A DNA stretch of 64,000 bases. Source: Pseudoalteromonas rubra. Lineage in GTDB: Bacteria > Pseudomonadota > Gammaproteobacteria > Enterobacterales > Alteromonadaceae. This document shows positions 24,840 through 34,274 of the stretch, in pieces. The notes below the pieces were generated by a model. It did not search any database. It was not told the origin of the DNA and worked only from the letters and a program-made list of their open reading frames with translations. A program made the position numbers and the translations under genes. The stretch spans positions 1-64,000 of the forward strand of contig NZ_PNCI01000055.1 in the NCBI RefSeq assembly GCF_005887095.1, read 5' to 3'. Numbering within the stretch: position 1 is the first letter of the stretch; the number at the start of each line of letters is the position of its first letter.

Positions 24840-26570
24840 TTAAGGTTTGTCTTTTTGGAAATGCATTGAATTGTCTTTTTGTACCTCGGTATTTCCTTCA
24901 GACTGACTCTGCTCTTTATCGAACTTGTCCCAATACTCGTCAACAGAGTCTTTCATTTCTTTACGCAGCAACATGATCCCGAACAGGTTTGGCAGCGTCA
25001 TCACAACAATACCGACCGCTGCCAACTTCCAGATCAAGGTTGTATCTGCAAATGATGCCCAGAAGAACCCTGCTACATAGAAAACACGATATGGCATTAC
25101 CGAGCGTGAGCCCAACAAATAGGTCATAGCTCGGTCACCATAGTATGACCAGGCAATTGCCGTAGAAAATGCAAATAACAGCAGACCAATAGATACGATA
25201 TACTGGCCATTTTCCCCAAAGAAGCCTCGCGTAAATGCCTTGGTTGTCAGCTCAGCTGAGTGAACCAGTGACTTACCTTTAATGCTGATACTGGTATCGA
25301 CCAGCATGCCCTTATCGACTTCAACGGTCCCGGTATAACGGTGTTTCGCCGTGATCCCAAAACGGATATCTTCACCGATTGAGCGCGAGTGAATGACCGT
25401 AAAGTCTTTATTGACCGCGACGCCTTCCACAACACGGATGTTACCACTGTATGCCTCAACACTATGGCCATCAATCCCATTGAGGTATTTGTATAATTCT
25501 TCTCGGTCACTGTCGTTCGATTCAACATAGTTGCCGTGCACTATGATCATTGATGAGCGCTCAAAGGTGGTTTCGAACTTTTCTGTCCACACACCCGACG
25601 ACAAAATAACCAAACCGGTCAGCGTACAGATCACTATGGTATCGATGAAGGGCTCCAAGATAGATACCATACCTTCAGATACCGGCTCATCCGCTTTGGC
25701 AGATGCGTGCGCAATGGGTGCTGAACCCTGACCTGCTTCGTTCGAGAACAAGCCGCGGTTTACACCCCGGTTGAATGCATAAGCAAAAGATGCGCCCAGG
25801 AAGCCACCCACAGCAGCAGAGCCACTGAAAGCGTTTGTAAATACAGCTGAAAAAGACGGAATAATGTTTTCAGCGTTATACAGAATAACGGCCAACGCAC
25901 CAATGATGTAAACAGCCGCCATCAGAGGTACGACTCGGGAGGTGATTGCAGCAATACGCTTGATGCCACCAAGAATCACTAAGGCAAGTAAGATAGATAG
26001 CACCGCGCCGGTGACCATAGGTTCAATGTTGAAAGTGGCTTCCATACCCTGTGCGATATTGTTGATCTGCGGTAAACTACCTGTACCGAATGAGCTAATC
26101 ACGGTTGCGATGGCAAACAAAACCGCCAGCCATTTCATATTTAGACGACGATCCATATAGTACATAGGACCACCGGCCATAGTGCCGTCTTCTGCTTTAG
26201 TACGGTACTTGTGCGATAAGGTAACCTCTACAAACTTGGTGGTCATACCAAAAAATGCGGTCATCCACATCCAGAATAAGGCAGCCGGGCCACCAATTGA
26301 AATTGCCAGTGCCACACCACCGATATTACCGGTACCGACTGTCCCTGACAGAGCAGTTGACAGGGCCTGGAAGTGTGTCGTGTCCCCTTCATGACTTTTC
26401 TTATCGTATTTACCGGTGACAATTTTGCAGGCATGCTTGAAATACCGGATCTGTGGGAACTTTAAATACAGGGTAAAAAACAGACCCACTCCAAGTAATA
26501 CATAAGGGAACCACCAGGAGCCCCCTAACAAGGCATCCAGACTATCCAGAAAACTTCCTAACGCGTCCAC
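24840..26570 (-). CDS. Alanine/glycine:cation symporter (AGCS) with a soluble insertion
   Basis: This 576-residue sodium- or proton-coupled amino-acid importer carries the family motifs SGTVGTGNIGGVALAI, GGPMYYM and FSNEAGQGSAPIAHA. Usual members have about 450 residues. The excess is a hydrophilic beta-like block at residues about 328-438 (FERSSMIIVHGNYVESNDSD to KGMLVDTSISIKGKS), inserted between SSGVW and the AELTTKAF helix. Hydrophobicity elsewhere gives about ten to eleven helices. The insert may be regulatory. An imperfect hairpin separates the gene from the upstream peptidase. Confidence 0.92.
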   Translation of the reverse strand: MDALGSFLDSLDALLGGSWWFPYVLLGVGLFFTLYLKFPQIRYFKHACKIVTGKYDKKSHEGDTTHFQALSTALSGTVGTGNIGGVALAISIGGPAALFWMWMTAFFGMTTKFVEVTLSHKYRTKAEDGTMAGGPMYYMDRRLNMKWLAVLFAIATVISSFGTGSLPQINNIAQGMEATFNIEPMVTGAVLSILLALVILGGIKRIAAITSRVVPLMAAVYIIGALAVILYNAENIIPSFSAVFTNAFSGSAAVGGFLGASFAYAFNRGVNRGLFSNEAGQGSAPIAHASAKADEPVSEGMVSILEPFIDTIVICTLTGLVILSSGVWTEKFETTFERSSMIIVHGNYVESNDSDREELYKYLNGIDGHSVEAYSGNIRVVEGVAVNKDFTVIHSRSIGEDIRFGITAKHRYTGTVEVDKGMLVDTSISIKGKSLVHSAELTTKAFTRGFFGENGQYIVSIGLLLFAFSTAIAWSYYGDRAMTYLLGSRSVMPYRVFYVAGFFWASFADTTLIWKLAAVGIVVMTLPNLFGIMLLRKEMKDSVDEYWDKFDKEQSQSEGNTEVQKDNSMHFQKDKP

Positions 26571-26603
26571 GACTCTTCCTCTTCTTCGTTGTTATTATAT
26601 GCA

Positions 26604-26628
26604 ACAGGCAACCTGTAAGGTTGCCTGT
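26604..26628 (-). terminator. Hairpin between M14 peptidase and symporter genes
   Basis: ACAGGCAACC (26604-26613) and GGTTGCCTGT (26619-26628) form a perfect 10-bp stem with a five-base loop. It follows the M14 peptidase stop on the minus strand. The tail TGCATATAATAAC is only partly T-rich, so it may be a weak terminator or processing site. Confidence 0.5.
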
Positions 26629-26636
26629 GATGATGA

Positions 26637-27764
26637 TTATCTAAGATTATCGACCACGTTAACGATGGCCGCTAACGTATCCTGACCAAACTGATATGAG
26701 CGGCGATCAGACCAACCATAATGTGGATCAGGTAAATTTGCATTGTCCTTGAATGGCATCTCAATGGTATATGCCAGGGCTTTAAAGGCCTCGCCCACAG
26801 CACAAGATGCGACAGTCAGGTTAGCCTGACCAGGTTCGTCTTTTGGATAGCCAAACTCGTCCTGGAACTCTGGTGTGATAGTCAACAGAGCCTGCTTGAA
26901 TTGCTCTTCTAATGAAGCCAGACGGGCATCATAACTTGGGATCCCTTCGCTACCTGCAACAAAGTTGTATGGCAACGCTTCATCACCGTGAATATCGAGA
27001 TACAAGTCCAGACCCGTTTCATGCATTTTGTTAAGTACATGATACACTTCCGGTGAGCTTTCAAGTGATGGTGTTTGCCACTCACGATTCAGGTTTACCC
27101 CTTTGGCATTGGTGCGCAGGTGGCCACGCACACTGCCATCCGGGTTCATGTTAGGTACAATGTAAAAAACGGCTTTTGACAACAGAGCCGCGGCATGAGG
27201 ATCTTCATCGTCCAGCAACTTATGCAGCAAACCTTCTACAAACCACTCTGCCATCGTCTCACCTGGGTGTTGACGTGCGGTAATCCAGATTTTTTTCTTT
27301 TCATCACCCGGTTCACCGACACACAGTAGGCTGATATCACGGCCGTCCAAAGTTTCGCCCAGTGTTTCTACGTGACACGCATTATGGCTTTGTGCCCAAT
27401 ACACCAAGTCGAGGTGACGCTCGTAGCTATACGGAGCAAAATAAGCGAAATACGTATGATGACACTCAGGTTCAAAATCGATCACCAATTGACCATCCTG
27501 ATAGGTGCTAGGTACCCGGAACCAGGTTTGTCTGTCATAAGAGGCCACTGCCTGATAATCATCCCACCCTTCGGGATAGGCTGAGTTTTGCAGATTGTTA
27601 ATATGAAGTTTGTGTTCTACAAATGGCGTCGATTCAAGACGGAAGTGAAACCATTGAAAAAATTCAGAATCGTTATCGTGGTTAATTTCCAGCTGAATAT
27701 CTAGTGGAGCCTCAGCAGAAAGTACTTTGATGTTTCCGCTGTCAAAATTACTGGTGATCTTCAT
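26637..27764 (-). CDS. M14-family zinc carboxypeptidase (cytosolic carboxypeptidase-like)
   Basis: The 375-residue protein has an N-terminal beta-sandwich domain (residues 1-120, WFHFRLEST and WFRVPSTY). The M14 catalytic domain follows, with zinc ligands in ARQHPGETMAEW (HxxE) and DIHGDE, and the catalytic Glu in YTIEMPFKD. It is related to the AGBL/CCP group, and bacterial substrates are poorly known. The start is set at the second of two adjacent ATGs (27764) with TAGGGT upstream; a longer frame to 27830 is unlikely. There is no signal peptide. Confidence 0.9.
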   Translation of the reverse strand: MKITSNFDSGNIKVLSAEAPLDIQLEINHDNDSEFFQWFHFRLESTPFVEHKLHINNLQNSAYPEGWDDYQAVASYDRQTWFRVPSTYQDGQLVIDFEPECHHTYFAYFAPYSYERHLDLVYWAQSHNACHVETLGETLDGRDISLLCVGEPGDEKKKIWITARQHPGETMAEWFVEGLLHKLLDDEDPHAAALLSKAVFYIVPNMNPDGSVRGHLRTNAKGVNLNREWQTPSLESSPEVYHVLNKMHETGLDLYLDIHGDEALPYNFVAGSEGIPSYDARLASLEEQFKQALLTITPEFQDEFGYPKDEPGQANLTVASCAVGEAFKALAYTIEMPFKDNANLPDPHYGWSDRRSYQFGQDTLAAIVNVVDNLR

Positions 27765-27934
27765 CATATACCCTAAATAAAAAAACCATCTCATTGCGCC
27801 AGATGTTATGAGCAAAGCGCCTGACGGCACGTCACACAGTCAAGGTATTTTGTTTTAACCTTGATGATTTTTGTTAGTGATTTGTAGCAATAAATCAGGT
27901 GCAAGCCTAACACACCTGGTGCGAGACAAAAACA

Positions 27935-27962
27935 AAAAAAGCCAGCAATCGCTGGCTTTTTT
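27935..27962 (-). terminator. Intrinsic terminator of the GAPDH gene
   Basis: AAAAAAGCCAGC and GCTGGCTTTTTT flank the loop AATC. The structure lies 15 bp after the GAPDH stop on the minus strand and has T runs on both strands. Confidence 0.88.
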
Positions 27963-27976
27963 GGACAAAGCGTGAA

Positions 27977-29422
27977 TTAACGCGGCAGGCTCGGGAATTC
28001 CACCTCAGCCATGTCACGCATTACACGTACAACCTGACAGCTGTAGCCAAACTCGTTATCGTACCATACGTAAAGTACTACACGGTCGCCATCAACAATG
28101 GTCGCTTGTGAGTCAACCACACCGGCGTAGCGGCTGCCAACCAGGTCAGTTGATACAATTTCAGTCGACGCTGTGTAATCGATTTGGTCACGAAGCTCAG
28201 AATGCAAAGATGTTTCGCGCAGGAACTCGTTTAGTTCCTCAGCCGTTGTTTCAGCATTCAGGTTCAGGTTCAAAATAGCCATTGATACGTTTGGCGTAGG
28301 AACACGGATTGCGTTACCAGTCAGCTTACCAGCTAGCTCAGGTAGTGCTTTTGCAACGGCTTTAGCAGCACCTGTTGAGGTAATAACCATGTTCAGTGCA
28401 GCACTGCGACCACGACGCTCGGCTTTGTGGTAGTTATCAATCAGGTTTTGGTCGTTGGTGTAAGAGTGAACTGTTTCAACGTGGCCATTCTTGATACCAA
28501 ATTTGTCGTTCAGTGCCTTAAGTACAGGCGTGATGGCGTTTGTAGTACAGCTTGCTGCAGACACGATTTTGTCTTCAGACAGGATATCCACATTGTTAAC
28601 ACCGTAAACCACGTTCTTGATGTCACCTTTTGCAGGCGCAGTCAGAAGTACTTTAGATGCACCTTTTGATTGCAGGTGTTTACCAAGGCCGTCTTCGTCT
28701 TTCCATACACCCGTGTTATCAACAACCAGTGCATTCTCAATGCCGTACTGAGTGTAATCCACTTCTTCTGGAGAGTTTGCATAGATAACCTGAATGTAGT
28801 TACCGTTTGCTTTAATAGCACCTTTCTCATGGTCAACAGTGATTGAACCGTTGAATGGGCCGTGAATTGAATCGCGGCGAAGCAAGCTTGCGCGTTTTTC
28901 AAGGTCACCATCGCGACCACCACGTACCACAATTGCACGCAGACGAAGGTCAGCGTGAGAACCGCCACGTTCGATCAAAAGGCGCGCCAACAGACGACCG
29001 ATGCGGCCAAAACCATACAGAACAACGTCGCGAGGGGCCGGACGGTTGCCTGTATTAAGCAGATCAGCAAGCTCAGCGTTCAGGTATTCTTCGATTGAAC
29101 GACCTTCACCTGCATTTTTATAAATGTAAGCGTATGCCAGTTTACCTAAGTCAACACGGCCAGGTGCCAGTTCCATCTTGCTGATGGCTTCCAGGAAAGG
29201 GAAGCTCTCGCGCAAACGCAGTTTAGTTTCTTCGAAACGTGCGACTGTCTTATGGGCTTTAATAACATCGATAGTGCTGGTGTTTACAAGAGGACGGCCA
29301 TAAACCGCAATTTCAACACCCAGATTACGATACAAACGACCAATGATCGGTTGCATGCTTTCTGCGTAGTCTTGACGTTCTTGCCAGCTGTTTTGATATT
29401 CTTGCTCGTGAGATAAGGTCAT
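27977..29422 (-). CDS. gap: Glyceraldehyde-3-phosphate dehydrogenase, long form
   Basis: This 481-residue protein consists of an N-terminal extension of about 130 residues and a GAPDH core. The core has the NAD-binding VVLYGFGRIGRLLARLL, the catalytic Cys in SAASCTTNAITPVL, and the C-terminal YVWYDNEFGYSCQVVRVM. Canonical GAPDH has about 330 residues. The extension (MTLSHEQEYQNSWQERQDYA...) contains no motif I know. Long forms of this kind occur in marine gammaproteobacteria, often beside a normal gapA. Whether it works in glycolysis or gluconeogenesis cannot be told. Confidence 0.93.
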   Translation of the reverse strand: MTLSHEQEYQNSWQERQDYAESMQPIIGRLYRNLGVEIAVYGRPLVNTSTIDVIKAHKTVARFEETKLRLRESFPFLEAISKMELAPGRVDLGKLAYAYIYKNAGEGRSIEEYLNAELADLLNTGNRPAPRDVVLYGFGRIGRLLARLLIERGGSHADLRLRAIVVRGGRDGDLEKRASLLRRDSIHGPFNGSITVDHEKGAIKANGNYIQVIYANSPEEVDYTQYGIENALVVDNTGVWKDEDGLGKHLQSKGASKVLLTAPAKGDIKNVVYGVNNVDILSEDKIVSAASCTTNAITPVLKALNDKFGIKNGHVETVHSYTNDQNLIDNYHKAERRGRSAALNMVITSTGAAKAVAKALPELAGKLTGNAIRVPTPNVSMAILNLNLNAETTAEELNEFLRETSLHSELRDQIDYTASTEIVSTDLVGSRYAGVVDSQATIVDGDRVVLYVWYDNEFGYSCQVVRVMRDMAEVEFPSLPR

Positions 29423-29755
29423 TTTTTCTGCCTAATAAACAATTTTTGAACGGATAGCCTAACCGAGCCTGATGTATTGCATAATTTGAGAGTCAACAGG
29501 CCCCAAGGCAGCGACATTTTAATTGAAATGGCTGCAATTCTCCACCACTTACTGAGAATTGTTACTGTAAAATTAACTCCACAGTTAGTCTTGTACAGAT
29601 TGGCCTGCCACATCAGCATTAAAATATAAGAAAAACAGCTGAGACGCGCTTTGGTCGCAATCCCTTGCTACACTTGAGGTAAATAAAGGGTGGTCAGAAT
29701 TGACGAAATTGGTACTATACACGCGCAACAACAAAGACTTGGAGTACGTATAACA
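29423..29755. other. Divergent intergenic region
   Basis: This 333-bp region lies between the divergent GAPDH and DUF2989 genes and must hold both promoters. No convincing -35/-10 pair, operator or small RNA could be singled out. Confidence 0.4.
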
Positions 29756-30562
29756 ATGAGGTGGTGGCTAATATCAGGCCTGTGTATTACGACAGCGTTG
29801 CTCAGTGGCTGCGATGACACAATCACGCTGAATAAAATTTGCACAGAGACCCCTGGGTTTTGTGAAGATCTCAATAAAGATAGCCATTGTAAAGAGGAAC
29901 GTGCAAAGGTGATATTTGCGCGTTATCACGAATACAAAGCGCCTACTGATGACAATCGATACACTTTGCTGAAAAATTTTGAACAATATAACGAGTGTGT
30001 TTCTCTGGCCGCACAAATTGAGCATATCAAACTAAAAGAAAAAACCACGTCACGCGTTGAAGGTCATCTGACTAGTCTTAAAGAAATGACTCGGATCTAT
30101 CAGGACACAATCAACACAGAGCACCCCGGCCTGCTTTATTATCACTGGTCCAGACGGAACAACCGACTCGCACTGAACAAGCTGTTGAATATGCAAGATC
30201 AGGACAATGTGAAAAGCGACCCGGAAATACAACTGTTTCTTGCGACTTTTTACGCGAAAATAGACGACGACAAAACCATTGATATTCTGTACCGAGTGCT
30301 TGAACTTAACAAAGCGGGAGAAACCCCAGATCCCGAAGTGTTTGCCAGTCTGGTGAGTATTTTTTATAAGCAGCAGAAGTATAAGCATGCATATACCTTT
30401 GCCCGCGTGGCACAGCTATCTGGTTTTGAGGATATTGACATCCTGCCAGTGGAACATAAGCTTTCTGCAGGCGGCAGAGACTTGGGTGCTCTGGATACGC
30501 TGGCGGCAAAAACCTGGGAAGAGATCAGCAATGGGGAGTTTCTCTCCCCGAGAGATTTCTAA
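29756..30562 (+). CDS. DUF2989 family lipoprotein
   Basis: This 268-residue protein begins MRWWLISGLCITTALLSGCD, with a lipobox LSGC, so it should be a membrane-anchored lipoprotein. It contains Cys-rich N-terminal TETPGFCEDL and a helical repeat-like C-terminal part resembling TPR/SEL1 units (FLATFYAKIDDDKTIDILYR). It matches the DUF2989 family as I remember it from Alteromonadales and Vibrionales; the role is unknown. The ATG at 29756 with GGAG upstream is preferred to a GTG at 29690. Confidence 0.8.
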   Translation: MRWWLISGLCITTALLSGCDDTITLNKICTETPGFCEDLNKDSHCKEERAKVIFARYHEYKAPTDDNRYTLLKNFEQYNECVSLAAQIEHIKLKEKTTSRVEGHLTSLKEMTRIYQDTINTEHPGLLYYHWSRRNNRLALNKLLNMQDQDNVKSDPEIQLFLATFYAKIDDDKTIDILYRVLELNKAGETPDPEVFASLVSIFYKQQKYKHAYTFARVAQLSGFEDIDILPVEHKLSAGGRDLGALDTLAAKTWEEISNGEFLSPRDF

Positions 30563-30610
30563 CGTCATACGGATTTATCTCAGCCTGAGTAGCCAACAAT
30601 GGCTACTCAA

Positions 30611-31198
30611 TTAACTTTTGGCATTCAGCTCCGCCGTCACCTTAGCCAGGCCCACTTGCGAGATACGCACCGAGATTTCTTTTTGTTTAGCACTCAGTAA
30701 GGAAATTCCCTCAGCAACCAGATCATATACTCTCCATTGCCCCTTTTTGCTCTTGCGGAACTTAAAATGGATATCAATGTCAGGGCCCGAAGGTTGCATA
30801 ATTACCGCTTTCACGGTTGCATACTTGCTTTGTTCATCCATAGGCATAGACTCAAACTTTACCTGCTGGCCTTTGTATTGCATCAGCGCACTCGCATAGC
30901 TCACTTCCAGATAATGCTCAACCGCCGAAATAAACGCAATGGCCTCGGGCTTTTTAAGGCCTTTTATGTGTTTACCCAGCAATTTATAGGACACAAACCG
31001 AATATCAATATGTGACATCAGATGCGCCTTAACTAATTTGCGCATCTCTTGCGGGCTGGCCTGACCATCTTGGTTGATTTGCTTGATATCTGAAAATAGC
31101 GTTTCCCCCACCTCATTGATCAGCGCCAAAGGTGCTTGAGAGGCCCACGTCAGGGATGAAAACAACAATAAGAAAATTCCGACAATTACCTTGTTCAC
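30611..31198 (-). CDS. MlaC/Ttg2D-like phospholipid-binding protein
   Basis: This 195-residue protein has a signal peptide (cleavage after TWA, about residue 19) and an MlaC-type fold. Recognisable parts are MSHIDIRFVSYKLLGKH, a central helix, and WRVYDLVAEGISLL near the end. MlaC shuttles phospholipids between the MlaA and MlaFEDB complexes in the periplasm. Here it stands alone without mlaFEDB neighbours, so it is probably a second paralogue. Confidence 0.85.
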   Translation of the reverse strand: MNKVIVGIFLLLFSSLTWASQAPLALINEVGETLFSDIKQINQDGQASPQEMRKLVKAHLMSHIDIRFVSYKLLGKHIKGLKKPEAIAFISAVEHYLEVSYASALMQYKGQQVKFESMPMDEQSKYATVKAVIMQPSGPDIDIHFKFRKSKKGQWRVYDLVAEGISLLSAKQKEISVRISQVGLAKVTAELNAKS

Positions 31199-31393
31199 GT
31201 TCGTTCCTCGATACTTTTAAAATTTGACTTCCTGGTCCGGCTCTAACGCAGTGCATTGAGTCAGATGGTGTGCGCTATTAACTGTAACGCTAAAGTCATG
31301 TTGAGTGTGTGAAAAAGTGTATGGAAATCGTTCAAGTTCAGTATCAGGTCAGGTTGATTAAGTTGCTGAGGTTAGCGCAGGGTTGACAGCAAT

Positions 31394-33004
31394 CTACCTT
31401 TTAAGGACCTTTTTAACCACCCGGTGAGAATGTAGCCACTGTTTTGCACTCTCGCGTTCAAGCGCTTCACTAATATAATAGCCCTGTAAGTAATGGCACC
31501 CTTTACTGTTAAGGTAAGCTGCGGTTTTACTGTTTTCAACCCCCTCAGCCACCACAGAGCAACCCAGCCGGTTAGCCAGATAAATAGTTGTCTCGACGAT
31601 TGCCTGATCCTTGTCGCTATCCAGACAACTTGTAACAAATGAACGGTCCACTTTAATCTGGGAGATCGGTAACTCCCTGAGCATGGAAAAAGACGAGAAA
31701 CCAGTGCCAAAGTCGTCGATACTGACCGAGAACCCCATGTCAATTAACATCCCTATCATATACTTAGCCTGATCAACATCGTCCATGACCATACTCTCTG
31801 TTAACTCAAACACTACACAGTTAGGCCTGACATTGTATTTTGATTGAAGTTCAACAAGCTGGTTAATCAGGTAACGGCCATGAAAGTCCTGGCAGGACAA
31901 GTTGATATGCACGGTCACGTTTGGCTCGATGGTTAAAAAGTGGCTTAATTCGCTGAATACCCGCTCAATTACAAATGTGCTGATCTGTTTTATATAATTG
32001 TTTTTTTCGGCAATAGGAATAAAGGTCATCGGGCTGATAAAAGCGCCGCAGGTATCGCGCCAGCGAAGCAATGCCTCAAGTCCATGCACTTCATTACTGT
32101 GCCCACAAACAAGGGGTTGGTAATAAACCTCCAGTTGATTGCTATTAAGCGCCCTCTTTAACGCGTTGAACAGTTCAAACTCGGCTTCCACCCCATCATG
32201 CAAAGTTTGGTCAAATATCACCAGGCTTTGACGGCTGCTTTTAGCGGCATACATTGCAATATCAGCGTGCTTGAGTAGTTCGGTAACTGACGGTTTTTCC
32301 TCTACACAAAAGATACGTGCACCTGCGCTGTAGAATACGTCGACCTGAACATCATCAACCACCAGTCCGTCAGAAAATGTTTTTAGCAGCGCATTATTGA
32401 GCGCAAACAACTCAGTCTCACTTGCCGAGTACGTGACAATCACGAACTCATCTCCACCCATTCTGAAGACCTTGCACCCTCGGGTATCCAAAGACCGTAT
32501 TTTGATTGCAAATGCAATGAGCAGTTTATCACCAAAGAAGTGCCCGAGCGCATCATTGACTTGTTTAAAGTTATTGATATCCAAGAGCAACACACTGAAC
32601 GCACGGCCTTTGGTAATGCACTGCTCAATGTGCTTGGTACATTCCTGACGGTTTTCGAGTTGTGTAAGTGAATCGTGGCGAGCCTGATAGCGCTCACTCT
32701 CTGCGATATCCTGAAGCTGAAGTAAGCTGGCACGGCTAAGCCGAACCACCACAATAACAAACACAGCGCCTAGCATCAGGATCACGGACAAACCCAATAC
32801 CAAAGGCGAGTCATTCTCGGTGCGATAAACTTGGTGTGCAAAGGCCAGATAACCACAGATAAAAAATAACACCAGCGCAAGTAGCACCTGCCAGCCTCTG
32901 TTTTGTGCAATCCGGCAGATATGGGTTGCAGGGAACAGCGCCGCTACCAATAGCAGGAACCCAATCACAATAAGGCCTAAGCTGAGGTTTTCCACATCTA
33001 CCAC
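31394..33004 (-). CDS. Membrane GGDEF-EAL cyclic-di-GMP enzyme
   Basis: This 536-residue protein has three predicted membrane helices in the first 90 residues. A GGDEF domain follows (about 105-265) with LLDINNFKQVNDALGH and an intact GGDEF loop (RMGGDEFVIV). The EAL domain (about 275-520) has LEALLRW, NLSCQDF, ELTESMVM, SIDDFGTGFSS and KVDRSFV. Both active sites look intact, so it could make or break c-di-GMP. The N-terminal part has no recognised sensor domain. Confidence 0.92.
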   Translation of the reverse strand: MVDVENLSLGLIVIGFLLLVAALFPATHICRIAQNRGWQVLLALVLFFICGYLAFAHQVYRTENDSPLVLGLSVILMLGAVFVIVVVRLSRASLLQLQDIAESERYQARHDSLTQLENRQECTKHIEQCITKGRAFSVLLLDINNFKQVNDALGHFFGDKLLIAFAIKIRSLDTRGCKVFRMGGDEFVIVTYSASETELFALNNALLKTFSDGLVVDDVQVDVFYSAGARIFCVEEKPSVTELLKHADIAMYAAKSSRQSLVIFDQTLHDGVEAEFELFNALKRALNSNQLEVYYQPLVCGHSNEVHGLEALLRWRDTCGAFISPMTFIPIAEKNNYIKQISTFVIERVFSELSHFLTIEPNVTVHINLSCQDFHGRYLINQLVELQSKYNVRPNCVVFELTESMVMDDVDQAKYMIGMLIDMGFSVSIDDFGTGFSSFSMLRELPISQIKVDRSFVTSCLDSDKDQAIVETTIYLANRLGCSVVAEGVENSKTAAYLNSKGCHYLQGYYISEALERESAKQWLHSHRVVKKVLKR

Positions 33005-33221
33005 GTTCGCACTGACTGAAATGTACTGAGTATAGTGAACAAATCACTAACGCGCGCAGCTGATACAAGGGACGGCCACCTTGATAGTGAGCAATTGGCG
33101 CCACCAGCTACCTGGGTTATCCGGGTTTATGCTAACCAAATCGACTAGCCGCACTGGCGCATTTGATGTAAAATACGCGCGTTTCTAAGCAAATCCATTC
33201 TGTTATTTTTGAGGAAAACCT

Positions 33222-34274
33222 GTGAGCGAACAAAAACAGTCTCTTAGCTATAAAGACGCAGGCGTTGATATCGATGCGGGCAATGCATTGGTTGAGCGCA
33301 TTAAAGGGGTAGTTAAAAAGACGCGTCGCCCTGAAGTGATGGGCGGTATTGGCGGCTTTGGCGCATTATGCGAACTACCAACCGGATATAAAGAGCCTGT
33401 CTTAGTTGCTGGCACAGATGGTGTGGGTACTAAACTGCGTCTGGCCATCGATCTTAAAAAGCACGATACCGTAGGTATCGACCTGGTTGCCATGTGTGTA
33501 AATGATTTGATAGTGCAAGGTGCTGAACCCCTATTTTTCCTTGACTATTACGCAACAGGCAAGCTGGATGTTGATACTGCAGCCGACGTGGTGACAGGTA
33601 TTGGTGCCGGCTGTGAGCTGGCGGGCTGTGCCCTGATCGGCGGTGAAACAGCTGAAATGCCAGGCATGTACGAAGGCGAAGACTATGACATGGCCGGTTT
33701 TTGTACCGGTGTTGTAGAAAAGTCTAAGATCATTGATGGTACTAAAGTTGCCGAAGGTGACCAACTTATCGCCCTTGCTTCAAGTGGTCCGCACTCAAAC
33801 GGTTACTCGCTGATCCGTAAAGTACTGGAAGTCTCTGGCGCTGATACCAGTGAAGAGTTTGCAGGCAAACCCCTGTCTGAACACCTGCTTGAGCCAACAC
33901 GTATCTACGTTAAGCCAATTCTGGAGCTGCTGAAAGAAGTAGACGTACATGCTCTGTCGCACATCACAGGCGGTGGTTTCTGGGAAAACATCCCACGCGT
34001 ACTGCCAGAGTCAGCCAAAGCAGTCGTAAAAGGCGATAGCTGGGAATGGCCAGCAGTGTTCAACTGGCTACAAGAAAACGGCAACATCAGCACTCATGAA
34101 ATGTACCGTACTTTCAACTGTGGTGTGGGCATGATCCTGGTTGTTCCTGCTGACAAACTTGCTCAAAGCTTGGAAATCCTGAAAGCACAAGGCGAAAACG
34201 CCTGGCACATTGGTGAAATTCAAGCTGCAAATGCAGGTGAAGAACAAGTTGAAATCCTGGGTGGTGCCGAGTAA
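33222..34274 (+). CDS. purM: Phosphoribosylformylglycinamidine cyclo-ligase
   Basis: PurM (AIR synthetase) performs the fifth step of purine synthesis. The 350-residue protein has GGIGGFGALCELP, the signature VLVAGTDGVGTKL, and GETAEMPGMY and HITGGGFWENIPR. The start is GTG at 33222 with GAGG ten bases upstream. Its stop overlaps the purN start by one base (TAATG), so the two form an operon. Confidence 0.96.
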   Translation: MSEQKQSLSYKDAGVDIDAGNALVERIKGVVKKTRRPEVMGGIGGFGALCELPTGYKEPVLVAGTDGVGTKLRLAIDLKKHDTVGIDLVAMCVNDLIVQGAEPLFFLDYYATGKLDVDTAADVVTGIGAGCELAGCALIGGETAEMPGMYEGEDYDMAGFCTGVVEKSKIIDGTKVAEGDQLIALASSGPHSNGYSLIRKVLEVSGADTSEEFAGKPLSEHLLEPTRIYVKPILELLKEVDVHALSHITGGGFWENIPRVLPESAKAVVKGDSWEWPAVFNWLQENGNISTHEMYRTFNCGVGMILVVPADKLAQSLEILKAQGENAWHIGEIQAANAGEEQVEILGGAE

